DNA from: Planctomycetota bacterium
GTDB taxonomy: Bacteria > Planctomycetota > Phycisphaerae > SM23-33
Assembly: GCA_030635145.1 (NCBI GenBank)
Contig: DAOVZK010000025.1
Location: 1 to 33,166, forward strand
Direction: 5' to 3'
Length of the DNA stretch: 33,166 bases
The position numbers and the translations under genes are program-made. The notes below the pieces were generated by a model. The model saw only the letters and a list, made by a program, of their open reading frames with translations, ran no database searches and was not told the origin of the DNA. Every line of letters starts with the position of its first letter. The first letter of the stretch is position 1. Shown piece after piece: positions 23,382 through 31,710 of this stretch.

Positions 23382-26300
23382 CGAAGTTGAGGCTAACTTC
23401 CGCGCAGCAGGCGGCGGGTGTGGATCGCATCTCCGAAAACATTGCCCTTCGCAGCGGGGCAGGTTGCGGAAAGACGTTCGTGTTGGCGCGGCGATTCACG
23501 GAGTTGCTGATGAGCTGCGACGACCCGCAAAACGCGATGTCGAGTTTCGTTGCGCTGACTTTCACGGACAAGGCTGCCGTCGAAATGTCGCAACGCGTAC
23601 GAAAAATGCTGCAGGACTTCGCAACCAGCGCGCAGTCTCAAACCGACCGCCGAAAATTCCTCACGTGGTTGGACCAACTTCCCGAAGCACGAATCTCAAC
23701 GATCCACAGCTTCTGCGCCGCCGTGCTGCGGTCGTGTGCGATCGAGGCCCAGATCGATCCGAACTTTAGCGTCTGCAGCGAAACGCTAGTTACCGATCAG
23801 TTGTTGCTGGAATCAGCTCAGGCGGCGGTGCTGGGGTCGCTTGAGTTTTTTACAGAAGATGCAGAAAATACAAAAAAAACGTCCGACAAGTTTCTCGATC
23901 AGCTATCAGAACTTTTCGCCGCCTGCAAATTCGACCGAATCGTCGAGCATACCCAGTGGTTAGTGGAAAACCGTTCGCGGATTGATTTTGCGAGCTATCT
24001 CGACAGCGGCGCGACTTTCAAGCGATGGGAAAAAGTTCTCGCCACACGCCGAGCCGCCGCCCGCGATGAAATGCCCCGCGACGCGAGTGTACGTGACGCG
24101 TTGGACTTCCTCAAACAGCAGCAATGCAGCGACGAGGGCGACAAATTGTATTCGAGTTTTGCGCGAACGATTGAACTTGCCGAAAAAATCTTCGAGACCC
24201 CGCTGGAGCAGGCGGGCGAATTGTTCGACGAGCTAGCTAGGCTCAAACCGGGTAATTGCGGGTCGGCGAAAAGCTGGGGCAGCAAGGAAAACGTAAAACT
24301 CGTTCGCGGGGCGATGAAAAGTTTGCGAGACGCATTCTCGACGTACTCGCTGTCGGCCCAGCCATTAGATTCGCGCGATGAGCGCGCAGCTGCGATGATC
24401 GCGACGTTGTGTCAGCTGGCGATTAACGCCAACGAACACTACCGCCAAACGAAACTTTCTCGCGGGATCGTCGATTTTACAGACTTGCTGGTACTCGCGC
24501 GGGATGTTATCAAGCGTCACCCTGTGCTTCGGGCGGGTTTTACCGACGGCATCGAGCAAATTCTCATCGACGAAGCGCAGGACACCGACATCACGCAGCT
24601 GGAATTGCTGATGGAGATTATCGCGCCGGATGGGTCGCTTGCCGCAATGCCGCCGGGAAAATTGTTCCTCGTCGGTGACCCGAAGCAGAGCATTTATCGA
24701 TTTCGCGGTGCACAGATGGAGGTTTTCGAGAACCTTTGCGCACAGCTGGGCAGCTCGCAGCACGTCGATCTGGATATGTCGTTTCGCACGCACGCAGCGG
24801 GTGTTGGGTTTGTGAATCATCTTTTCGCCGAGCTGCTGGATGCTCGGTACGATCCGATTTGCTCCCATCGCAGCGACGCACCCGATTGGGCGTCCGTTGA
24901 AATTCTTATCGCCGACGGAACCGACGATGCGCCGTTGAAAAAACAGGCAGACTGCAGCAGTGCGCAGGCGGGGCTGACTGCTCAGCGAATTGAGGAGATG
25001 CTTACCGGCGGTGAGCGGTTGGTTTGGGACGCCGCCGCCAAGCAGTGGCGCACCGTTCGCCCGGGGGATATCGCGATTTTGTTCGCCGGGATGACGCACG
25101 CGCTGAAATACGAACGCCAGCTGCAAAAGCGAAACATTCCGTACTATGTGGTAGCTGGGAGTGGATTTTTCAACCGCCAGGAAGTCTACAATCTGCTCAA
25201 CGCCCTCCGCGTTATCGACAACCCATCCGACGACATCGCGTTTTTCGGATTGCTGCGCAGCGAAATTGTCGGGCTTGACGACAACGCGTTGATGCACATC
25301 GCTCAAACCGTCCCTGCGCCGTATTTAGCCAATCATTTCACCAAACCGTTCGATGCGTTAAAGGATTTGCTAACCGAAACTCAGCTGCAGCAGTTGCAGT
25401 TTGCCTGTGACTTGGTGGGGCGACTTGGCGCGAGCAAAAATTCGATGCGAATCGACGAACTGCTGACGCAACTGTTGGACGAAACGGGTTACGAGGCGAC
25501 GCTGCTTGGGCAATTTCAGGGTAAGCGAATGCTGGGTAACGTGCGGTTGCTGATGGACAAGGCTCGCAGCGTGGGGAGTCAGATTTCGCTGAGCGAATTT
25601 ATTACGCAGATCGGCGAGCATGTTACGAATGAGTCGCGTCACGAGCAGGCGTCGGTTTCCGGGGAGGACGAAAATGTCGTGCGGTTGATGACCATCCACA
25701 AAGCTAAGGGGCTGGAATTTCCTATCGTTTTCGTACCGGAGCTTAACACGGCCCGGCGAGGTGTTAAGCAGCAGATGCTGAATCTGCACGACTGGGGATT
25801 GACGACGAAAATTTCGCCGCAGCTGGATGACGACGATGATGGTGAAGATGAAGATAAAAAATCGTACGGCGACAAAACTCCGGCACCGGTAAGTTTTGCA
25901 CTAGCCAAGCAGCAGGAGCAACGAGACCAGCAAAGCGAAATGCTCCGCAAATATTACGTCGCGCTAACGCGGTTTGAGGATCATCTGGTTTTGGTCGGCG
26001 CGAATTGGCGGTACAAGGACAAGGCGGCGGGGCTGCGGAATAAGGGCAGCTTTTTGCAGCTGCTGGACGAACAGTTGAATCTGACCGCTGCGATCGACGC
26101 CGGTGGTGCGGAGGTTTCGTACCGTGACGCCGGGAAAAATTACGCGCTTACGGTTCGTGTGGAGTCGCCCAAACCACCAGCTGCGACTAAGACTTCGCCG
26201 CCCCCCGGTGCGGTGCTGCTGGATAGCGTTTCTGCCCCAGGCGAATTTGTCGACGGTCTGCAAAAACTCACTCGTGCCACATCGCAAAAAACTGCTCCGC

Positions 26301-27106
26301 CACAACTGCTGGGAACCTTGCCGCCGCTGTCGGGCAGCGTTGAGCTGCCGGTGACTGCACTGAATGCATTCGAGCGATGCGAGATGTTGTATCGGTGGGG
26401 GTACGAGTTGCGGGGCGGGCGATTAGATGCGCCCGGTGCCAGCGGGGGGCAATCCCAAACCGAATCGCAACGCGACGAACCTGCAACGCTCGATCCGCTG
26501 GAGCTGGGAACTTTTCTGCACCGCTGCATGGAGCTGCTGGATTTTCGCAACCCGCAAACTTCCGAGCAGCTGGTTACGCAGGTGGCGGCGGAAACCAATC
26601 TGGACGCAGCAGAAATTTGTTGGATCACGAATCAGCTTGAATCGATGTTGCAGATTTTTTCGCAGGGCGAGCTGGTGAGTGTGCTGGGTGCGACCGACCC
26701 AAATGACATCTATCGCGAGCTGGATTTTGTGAGCGATTACGGTGGGGTGAAACTTCGCGGGCAGATCGATTTATTGTACCGCAGCGGGGGCAAATGGTGC
26801 GTGGTGGACTACAAATCCGACCGCGTCGGCGAGGGGAATATCGCGGAAAAAGCGGCGTGCTACGAATTGCAAATGCTTATATATGCAGAAGCTACATCAA
26901 GGCTCGTCGGGGAGTTACCAGCCGCCGCTACGCTGCATTTTCTGCGTACCGGTGCGACGCATACGTTCGAGATAACCGAATCTGCAATGGCTGATGCCCG
27001 CAATCGAATCACCAAACTAACCGAAAATCTCATCGCCGCCCGGCGGACGGGAAACTTCTCACCCTGCAACTCACCGTCCTGCGATTTCTGCCGCGCCATC
27101 CTCTGA
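23378..27106 (+). CDS. addA: AddA-like ATP-dependent helicase-nuclease subunit
   Basis: The motor subunit of AddAB, a UvrD-family 3'-5' helicase with a C-terminal nuclease; 1242 residues. Helicase motifs in order: RSGAGCGKT (Walker A), FTDKAAVEM (Ia), STIHSFC (Ib), ILIDEAQDTD (II), LVGDPKQSIYRFRGA (III), VRLMTIHKAKGLEFPIVFVP (V) and YVALTRFEDHLVLVGA (VI). An acidic stretch (DDDDDGEDEDKK, about 817-828) lies between V and VI. The nuclease has LGTFLHRCME, LRGQIDLLY, VVDYKSDR and QMLIYAEA. Unusually it also has AddB-like cysteines: C1001 in LNAFERCEMLYRWGY, and C1230, C1235, C1238 at the extreme C-terminus. It overlaps addB by four bases, so the subunits are co-translated. Confidence 0.93.
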   Translation: MTKLRLTSAQQAAGVDRISENIALRSGAGCGKTFVLARRFTELLMSCDDPQNAMSSFVALTFTDKAAVEMSQRVRKMLQDFATSAQSQTDRRKFLTWLDQLPEARISTIHSFCAAVLRSCAIEAQIDPNFSVCSETLVTDQLLLESAQAAVLGSLEFFTEDAENTKKTSDKFLDQLSELFAACKFDRIVEHTQWLVENRSRIDFASYLDSGATFKRWEKVLATRRAAARDEMPRDASVRDALDFLKQQQCSDEGDKLYSSFARTIELAEKIFETPLEQAGELFDELARLKPGNCGSAKSWGSKENVKLVRGAMKSLRDAFSTYSLSAQPLDSRDERAAAMIATLCQLAINANEHYRQTKLSRGIVDFTDLLVLARDVIKRHPVLRAGFTDGIEQILIDEAQDTDITQLELLMEIIAPDGSLAAMPPGKLFLVGDPKQSIYRFRGAQMEVFENLCAQLGSSQHVDLDMSFRTHAAGVGFVNHLFAELLDARYDPICSHRSDAPDWASVEILIADGTDDAPLKKQADCSSAQAGLTAQRIEEMLTGGERLVWDAAAKQWRTVRPGDIAILFAGMTHALKYERQLQKRNIPYYVVAGSGFFNRQEVYNLLNALRVIDNPSDDIAFFGLLRSEIVGLDDNALMHIAQTVPAPYLANHFTKPFDALKDLLTETQLQQLQFACDLVGRLGASKNSMRIDELLTQLLDETGYEATLLGQFQGKRMLGNVRLLMDKARSVGSQISLSEFITQIGEHVTNESRHEQASVSGEDENVVRLMTIHKAKGLEFPIVFVPELNTARRGVKQQMLNLHDWGLTTKISPQLDDDDDGEDEDKKSYGDKTPAPVSFALAKQQEQRDQQSEMLRKYYVALTRFEDHLVLVGANWRYKDKAAGLRNKGSFLQLLDEQLNLTAAIDAGGAEVSYRDAGKNYALTVRVESPKPPAATKTSPPPGAVLLDSVSAPGEFVDGLQKLTRATSQKTAPPQLLGTLPPLSGSVELPVTALNAFERCEMLYRWGYELRGGRLDAPGASGGQSQTESQRDEPATLDPLELGTFLHRCMELLDFRNPQTSEQLVTQVAAETNLDAAEICWITNQLESMLQIFSQGELVSVLGATDPNDIYRELDFVSDYGGVKLRGQIDLLYRSGGKWCVVDYKSDRVGEGNIAEKAACYELQMLIYAEATSRLVGELPAAATLHFLRTGATHTFEITESAMADARNRITKLTENLIAARRTGNFSPCNSPSCDFCRAIL

Positions 27107-27214
27107 TTTTGCTCCCAAAATCGTTGTAATTTAATTTTTTTTGGCCATTTATTTTTTCAATATCAGTATCCTTAGCTCCGATATTAGTGTGTCACTTCAG
27201 GTAGTTTCTGTTTA

Positions 27215-27255
27215 GGGTCATCGCGACGAGTGTTGGGGTGTACGGCCGATGACCC
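27215..27255 (+). promoter_or_regulatory. Hairpin directly upstream of small ORF ribosome site
   Basis: GGGTCATCG (27215-27223) and CGATGACCC (27247-27255) form a perfect 9-bp stem with a 23-base loop. The next bases are AAGGAG, the ribosome site of the small ORF at 27268. The hairpin sits where it could modulate access of ribosomes, or mark the end of the addA transcript. Confidence 0.45.
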
Positions 27256-27267
27256 AAGGAGTTACTG

Positions 27268-27438
27268 GTGCAACAGGACAGATATATATTTCGGCGGTTT
27301 CGAATCTTACGCCCCGTCTGCCAGCTGGGAGCATTCGCTCCGGGTACCATGCACCTTCCAAAAAAAAGCAACGTTGAGCCTAAGTTGTTCATACAAGTGA
27401 TTCCGCAGGAATCGCAGGAAGTGAAGCCATCAGCATGA
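27268..27438 (+). CDS. Candidate small protein, coupled to histidine kinase gene
   Basis: A GTG-start ORF of 56 residues beginning MQQDRYIFRRFRILRP. AAGGAG lies six bases upstream of the GTG, the best ribosome site of this region. The stop TGA overlaps the kinase ATG (ATGA at 27435-27438), typical of translational coupling. The product is Arg-rich at its N-terminus, has one Cys and no transmembrane segment, and matches nothing I recognise. It could be a small regulator of the kinase or just a leader that drives kinase translation. Its coding status needs homologues to be certain. Confidence 0.5.
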   Translation: MQQDRYIFRRFRILRPVCQLGAFAPGTMHLPKKSNVEPKLFIQVIPQESQEVKPSA

Positions 27439-29372
27439 GACACGACAAAAAATCGAAGCAGGCGGGAGTTCATGGGGACTTGAATTCCGACCATCGAGAC
27501 CGGGTGTGGTTGCGAATTGTGAAGTCTACAGCTTTTCGGGCGGCGCTGCTGGCGTGTCTTGCGGGTGTGGTGTTTACGATTTTGATGCAATACCATCGTG
27601 GGTCAAAGGCGGCGTCTACTCCGTCGGTTTACATTGCCGAAACTTTGCAGGCGTTGCTCGGTGCGATGGGAATTTTGTACGTAGCTTCGCTGTATGTTAT
27701 TCATCGTGGTGATTCTGAGCGCATTAACCTGGAGAAGCAGCGGCGGATCCAGGCTGAAGAAGCCAGCCATGCCAAAAGCGACTTCCTCGCGCGGATGTCT
27801 CACGAAATTCGTACGCCGATGAATGGTGTGCTCGGGATGCTTGAACTCATCAACGGCACTGAGCTGAGCAACAAGCAGCAAAAGTGTGTGGGCATGGCGC
27901 AGCAGGCGACGGAATCGCTGATTACGATTATCAACGACATTTTGGATATCTCAAAAATCGAGGCGGGTAAAATCGAACTGGTGTGCGGTCAGTTCGATAT
28001 TCGCCGCTGCCTTGGCGATACGCTCGATCCGATGCGGTGCGATGCCGACAGTAAAAAAATCGAGCTGAACTTGCAGGTGGATCACGATGTTCCGGATTCG
28101 GTGTTTGGTGATTCGGGGCGGGTGCGACAGATTATGACGAATCTTGTGGGTAACGCGCTGAAGTTTATCGAGTCCGGTAAGATAACGGCCGAGGTGCACG
28201 TCGAATCTTTGGACGAGCAGTTTGTGACGTTGTGCTTTATTGTGAGTGATACCGGAATTGGCATGAGCTCGCAGCAGCAGGAGCATATTTTCGAAGCCTT
28301 CGAGCAGGCTGACCGGACGACGTCGCAGAAGTACGGCGGAACTGGTTTGGGGCTGACGATTTGCGGGCAGTTGGTGGAGATGATGGGCGGTGAAATTTCG
28401 CTGACCTCGAATCAGGGCGAAGGTAGCACGTTTAAGTTTACGGCGCGCTTTGGGCAGTGCGAAAAAGATTTGCCGATTTATCGCAGTCAGCCGCAAATCT
28501 CCACGAATGTGGAGTTTGGTTCCGGCGAAGATGCAAAAATCTCCACGTTTGCGAATAATCCGGATTCGCGCGCGCAAGAACGGCGCCGCGACCTGAAAAT
28601 TCTCATCGCCGAGGATAACGAAGTTAACATGGAATACATCACCATGCTGCTGGAAGGATGGGGATGCCAATTCGAGCTCGCGACGAACGGCTGGGAGGCG
28701 GTTTCGCTGTGGAGCGAGCATACGTTCGATCTCGTGCTGATGGATATGCAAATGCCCGAGATGGGTGGGATCGAGGCGACCAGGATAATCCGCGACCGGG
28801 AGAGTAAGTATCCGGGGCGGCATGTGCCGATTATTGCCCTGACTGCCAACGCCATCGACCATGCCCAACGCGAATGTCTCGCCGCTGGGATGGATGCCTG
28901 CGTAACAAAGCCGATAAAGTCCGAGATGCTGTGGAAAACCATCGAGCGTTTGCTGATGAACAATCGCAAACCCGATGCCCCGCCGCAGCTCGATGCGCAA
29001 GACAAATCGCAGCAGACAGAACCCGCTATCGAAGAGCTTTGGGACAAGGACAAAACGTTGGAATATGTCGACGGTGACAAGACGGCGCTTGTTCGATTGA
29101 GTAAAGTGTTTATTGAAAATTTCCCGCTGATGATCAGCGAGGCTAACGAGGCGATTACGAAACATAATCCGAAAGAATTTCACAGAATAGGGCATAAGTT
29201 AAGGGGTTCGTTTGCTGTCTTTGGCGCGTGGCGTGCCAGCGATCTGGTTTCGCAGACCGAGGCGGCGGCGGATGAGGACAATTGGGTGATGGCTTCACGC
29301 ACGTTGCACGAACTCGAGGAGCATGTCGAGTGCCTGAAGCAAAACCTAAGCAGCATAACACAGGAGGAATGA
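27435..29372 (+). CDS. Hybrid sensor histidine kinase with receiver and HPt domains
   Basis: A 645-residue membrane kinase of a phosphorelay. Two hydrophobic segments (about 33-52 and 67-90) enclose only a short loop, so there is no large periplasmic sensor. A coiled linker (RINLEKQRRIQAEEASHAKS) leads to the H box FLARMSHEIRTPMNG with H123. The HATPase domain has an N box (MTNLVGNALKF), G1 (DTGIGM) and G2 (GGTGLGLTI). A receiver domain carries D437 in LVLMDMQMPEMGG and the switch LTA. A C-terminal HPt domain has H587 in GHKLRGSF. The order is as in BarA/ArcB-type kinases. Downstream is a single CheY-like regulator; the final output is not in the window. Confidence 0.92.
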   Translation: MRHDKKSKQAGVHGDLNSDHRDRVWLRIVKSTAFRAALLACLAGVVFTILMQYHRGSKAASTPSVYIAETLQALLGAMGILYVASLYVIHRGDSERINLEKQRRIQAEEASHAKSDFLARMSHEIRTPMNGVLGMLELINGTELSNKQQKCVGMAQQATESLITIINDILDISKIEAGKIELVCGQFDIRRCLGDTLDPMRCDADSKKIELNLQVDHDVPDSVFGDSGRVRQIMTNLVGNALKFIESGKITAEVHVESLDEQFVTLCFIVSDTGIGMSSQQQEHIFEAFEQADRTTSQKYGGTGLGLTICGQLVEMMGGEISLTSNQGEGSTFKFTARFGQCEKDLPIYRSQPQISTNVEFGSGEDAKISTFANNPDSRAQERRRDLKILIAEDNEVNMEYITMLLEGWGCQFELATNGWEAVSLWSEHTFDLVLMDMQMPEMGGIEATRIIRDRESKYPGRHVPIIALTANAIDHAQRECLAAGMDACVTKPIKSEMLWKTIERLLMNNRKPDAPPQLDAQDKSQQTEPAIEELWDKDKTLEYVDGDKTALVRLSKVFIENFPLMISEANEAITKHNPKEFHRIGHKLRGSFAVFGAWRASDLVSQTEAAADEDNWVMASRTLHELEEHVECLKQNLSSITQEE

Positions 29373-29374
29373 CC

Positions 29375-29794
29375 ATGAAAATTCTTATTGCCGACGACGA
29401 TCCGGTCTATCGCGAGGTAGTCGGAACCCTGCTGGAAAAGTGGGACTTCGAGGTAGTTACCGTAAGTGACGGGCAGCAGGCGTTGGAGGTACTAAACGGC
29501 AGCGACCCACCGCAGCTGATTATTCTGGATTGGGAAATGCCCAACATGGATGGGTACGAGGTCGCCAAGACTATTCAGCAAAGCGCACTGTGGGACAAAA
29601 CCTACACGCTGATGATTACCGGCGATAAAAGACGCCCCGACCTGCAGCAGGTGCTGCTCTACGCCGACGACTATCTGATCAAACCCTTCGATGCACTCGA
29701 TCTGAAAATTCACATTCGCAACGCCATTCAGATTATCAATCTCAAAGAGGAAATCCGGCAGATGAAGCAGCCCAACAATACGCGCGTGGCGTAG
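29375..29794 (+). CDS. Single-domain CheY-like response regulator
   Basis: A 139-residue receiver with no output domain. The acidic pocket D7-D8-D9, phospho-acceptor D52 in LIILDWEMPNMDG, the switch Thr in LMITGDKR and the Lys in YLIKPFD are all present. The start at 29375 is chosen because AGGAGG lies seven bases before; an upstream in-frame ATG at 29369 sits inside that RBS. The RBS itself overlaps the last codons of the kinase, so the two are one operon. It likely takes phosphate from the kinase HPt or receiver and acts by protein binding. The C-terminus has a short helix, INLKEEIRQMKQPNN. Confidence 0.9.
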   Translation: MKILIADDDPVYREVVGTLLEKWDFEVVTVSDGQQALEVLNGSDPPQLIILDWEMPNMDGYEVAKTIQQSALWDKTYTLMITGDKRRPDLQQVLLYADDYLIKPFDALDLKIHIRNAIQIINLKEEIRQMKQPNNTRVA

Positions 29795-29834
29795 GGGTGG
29801 GGGCAGGGGCGGGGAGACAATCTCAGTAGCCGCT

Positions 29835-30277
29835 GTCATTGCGAGCGAAGCGAAGCAATCTCGTATTCGGCCGTTTTGCCGCGTCGCGGCCCCTAGCAGG
29901 GGCGGCAACCGCGAGCGTAGCAGTGGCGATTTTGGGGTGTCATTGCGAGCCGACCGAAGGGAGGCGCGGCGGCGCAATCTTAAACCCCGAAGGGGTGGTT
30001 AGGATTTAGCCGTGGGTGATAACCCACGGTACAAGGCGCCAAAAAAAACAGCCCCGAAGGGGCGATACCAGTAACGCTGAGGGCACTGGTAGCACCGGTT
30101 GCAAATAATATTGCCCGTTGTGCTACGACCTGTCGCCCCGTTGGGGCTTATTTCTAAAAATATACATCCGGGGGTTCCGCTCCGCTTCACCCCCGGCTAA
30201 ATCCTTATCGCCCTTTCAGGGCTAATTATTACCCCCGGCGTTGCCGGTTGCCGCGTCGCTGCGCTCCTCGCAATGAC
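29835..30277. repeat. Composite nested inverted-repeat cluster
   Basis: Outer arms are family C: GTCATTGCGAGCGAAGCGAA (29835-) and CTCCTCGCAATGAC (-30277), with a third arm at 29939. Inside, the left block (29981-30066: CCCCGAAGGGG, GGATTTAGCCGTGGGTG, CCCACGG, AGCCCCGAAGGGGCGATA) is mirrored by an inverted right block (about 30134-30225: TCGCCCCGTTGGGGCTT, CACCCCCGGCTAAATCC, TATCGCCC). The cluster has no coding potential worth reporting and fills most of the 748-base gap after the response regulator. A further copy of the left block starts at 33101. It resembles a non-autonomous repeat island. Confidence 0.75.
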
Positions 30278-30418
30278 ACCAGCAACGCCGGATGTGATAT
30301 TGCGACTCCTACTAAGAGCCTCCGGTGCTACCGGTAACAGATTCTATCCCTGAGTTCATAACAGGGCATTATCGACGAACCCCCCGCGAGCGTAAAGGCT
30401 TTTTTATAGGGAGCAGGG
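30278..30418. other. Gap before manA promoter
   Basis: No gene seen. It contains a CCCTG/CAGGG palindrome around 30349-30366, and GGTGCTACCGG near 30325-30335, which mirrors GGTAGCACCGG in the centre of the preceding repeat cluster. The sequence may be a decayed extension of that cluster. Confidence 0.35.
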
Positions 30419-30437
30419 AATCCGCCTATGGCGGATT
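30419..30437. promoter_or_regulatory. Perfect palindrome next to the manA -35 box
   Basis: AATCCGCC (30419-30426), TAT, GGCGGATT (30430-30437): a perfect 8-bp inverted repeat ending two bases before the -35. It could be a dimeric repressor or activator site, or the last hairpin of the upstream transcript. Confidence 0.4.
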
Positions 30438-30439
30438 GA

Positions 30440-30469
30440 TTGGACACGCCGTCTGCTCTTGGGTATAAT
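30440..30469 (+). promoter_or_regulatory. Putative promoter of manA
   Basis: TTGGAC (30440-30445), 18 bases, TATAAT (30464-30469), a perfect -10. The leader would be about 67 bases and contains a small CCCGA/TCGGG hairpin (about 30515-30527) and GGAG ten bases before the ATG. Confidence 0.55.
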
Positions 30470-30542
30470 TTCGCAGCTTAGCTTATTGTTGAGTTTACAG
30501 GACTATAGACGTACCCGATTGTCGGGCCGGAGAATTTGACGA

Positions 30543-31496
30543 ATGGACGTATATCCGCTGAAGTTTACCCCTATCTACAAGGAAAAGATCTGGGGCGGGC
30601 GAAACCTCGAACGCCTCTACAACCGGCCGCTACCCAACTCCATGCCGATCGGTGAAAGCTGGGAGCTTACCGACCTCGTTGAGGGCGTGAGCATCGAGTG
30701 CAGCGGCGAGTACGAAGGCAGAACGCTGACGGATCTGGCGCAGAACCTTGGCGAGCGGCTGTTGGGTAAAACCAAGCCGATGCCCGACGGGCGATTCCCG
30801 CTGCTGCTGAAAATTCTCGACGCCAACGACATTCTCTCGCTGCAGGTGCATCCCGACGAAAATGCCGCCGCCAAAATCGGTGGCGGTGCCGCGATGAAAA
30901 CCGAATGCTGGTACGTTATCGAATCTCGCGACGGGTACATTTACAAGGGGCTTAAACCCGGTGTAACCCCGGAGCAGTTCCAAGAGGCAATCGAGAGCGA
31001 CACCACCGAGCAGTGCGTCGAGAAGATTCCCTGCAAGACGGGCGACTTCCATTATCTACCAGCCGGCACCGTCCACGCCATCGGGCCTGGACTCGTCATC
31101 GCCGAAGTGCAAACACCATCCGACACCACCTATCGCGTCACCGACTGGGGCCGCGGGCGAGAAATTCACGTCGAAAATTCGATGGAGAGTATCCACTTCG
31201 TACCCAGCACCAACAAAGTTCCCGGTGCCGAAGGCGATACGCTGTTGGTGACGGATTTCTTTACCGTCGCACGGCATAGAGCCGGTGCAGGGCAGGGCGT
31301 TGCGCTACCGGGTGACTGCTGCATCGCGATTATGCTGCTTGACGGTACGTGCGAGATTCGGTATGACGGTAATACTGAACCGGTCGTGCCGGTTGCCGCC
31401 GGTGATACCGTGCTGCTGCCCGCCGCCCTGGAAAAACCAACACTCCAAGCTTCAACCGATGTGACTTGGCTGGAAATTACACTCCCCGCGAACTAA
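30543..31496 (+). CDS. manA: Mannose-6-phosphate isomerase, type I (short form)
   Basis: ManA interconverts mannose-6-phosphate and fructose-6-phosphate and feeds GDP-mannose and sugar-nucleotide synthesis. This is the short Bacillus-like form (317 residues). The N-terminus has KIWGG and GESWELTD. Zinc ligands are visible: H103 in SLQVHPDE, E121 in KTECWYV and H178 in PAGTVHAIG. A late TTYRVTDWGR holds the conserved Arg. The C-terminal third is a second cupin with GDTVLLPA. The gene stands alone with its own promoter. The direction of flow and use (envelope polysaccharide or sugar catabolism) cannot be told from the neighbours. Confidence 0.93.
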   Translation: MDVYPLKFTPIYKEKIWGGRNLERLYNRPLPNSMPIGESWELTDLVEGVSIECSGEYEGRTLTDLAQNLGERLLGKTKPMPDGRFPLLLKILDANDILSLQVHPDENAAAKIGGGAAMKTECWYVIESRDGYIYKGLKPGVTPEQFQEAIESDTTEQCVEKIPCKTGDFHYLPAGTVHAIGPGLVIAEVQTPSDTTYRVTDWGRGREIHVENSMESIHFVPSTNKVPGAEGDTLLVTDFFTVARHRAGAGQGVALPGDCCIAIMLLDGTCEIRYDGNTEPVVPVAAGDTVLLPAALEKPTLQASTDVTWLEITLPAN

Positions 31497-31528
31497 ACTG
31501 AAAATTCACCACAAAGAACACATATTTC

Positions 31529-31596
31529 GTAGGCCGGGTCTTGACCCGGCGAGAATGTCTCGCAAATTTTAATTGCCGGGTCAAGACCCGGCCTAC
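31529..31596. repeat. Palindromic repeat family A, copy 2
   Basis: GTAGGCCGGGTC-TT-GACCCGGC at the left, GCCGGGTC-AA-GACCCGGC then CTAC at the right. Same arms as 13285-13354, with an unrelated centre. It lies in the gap after manA. Confidence 0.8.
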
Positions 31597-31710
31597 AGCT
31601 TGTTTAGGATTTAGATATTCGGTTTTTGAGTTTTTTAATGAAATGAGACATGCAATATCACACATTGAGTGACAATCTTAACAACACGAATCAGAAATGA
31701 AAAGATAACC

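Noticed and set aside
24365-25306. 313-codon minus-strand frame opposite addA
   Set aside because: It lies wholly inside the AddA helicase motifs and shows no family signature.
27951-29195. 414-codon minus-strand frame opposite the histidine kinase
   Set aside because: The plus strand has all kinase, receiver and HPt motifs; the opposite frame has no recognisable domain or ribosome site.
29835-30277. Palindromic cluster considered as structured ncRNA or riboswitch for manA
   Set aside because: The same blocks recur at other unrelated positions, and manA has its own promoter downstream, so a dispersed repeat is the better reading.
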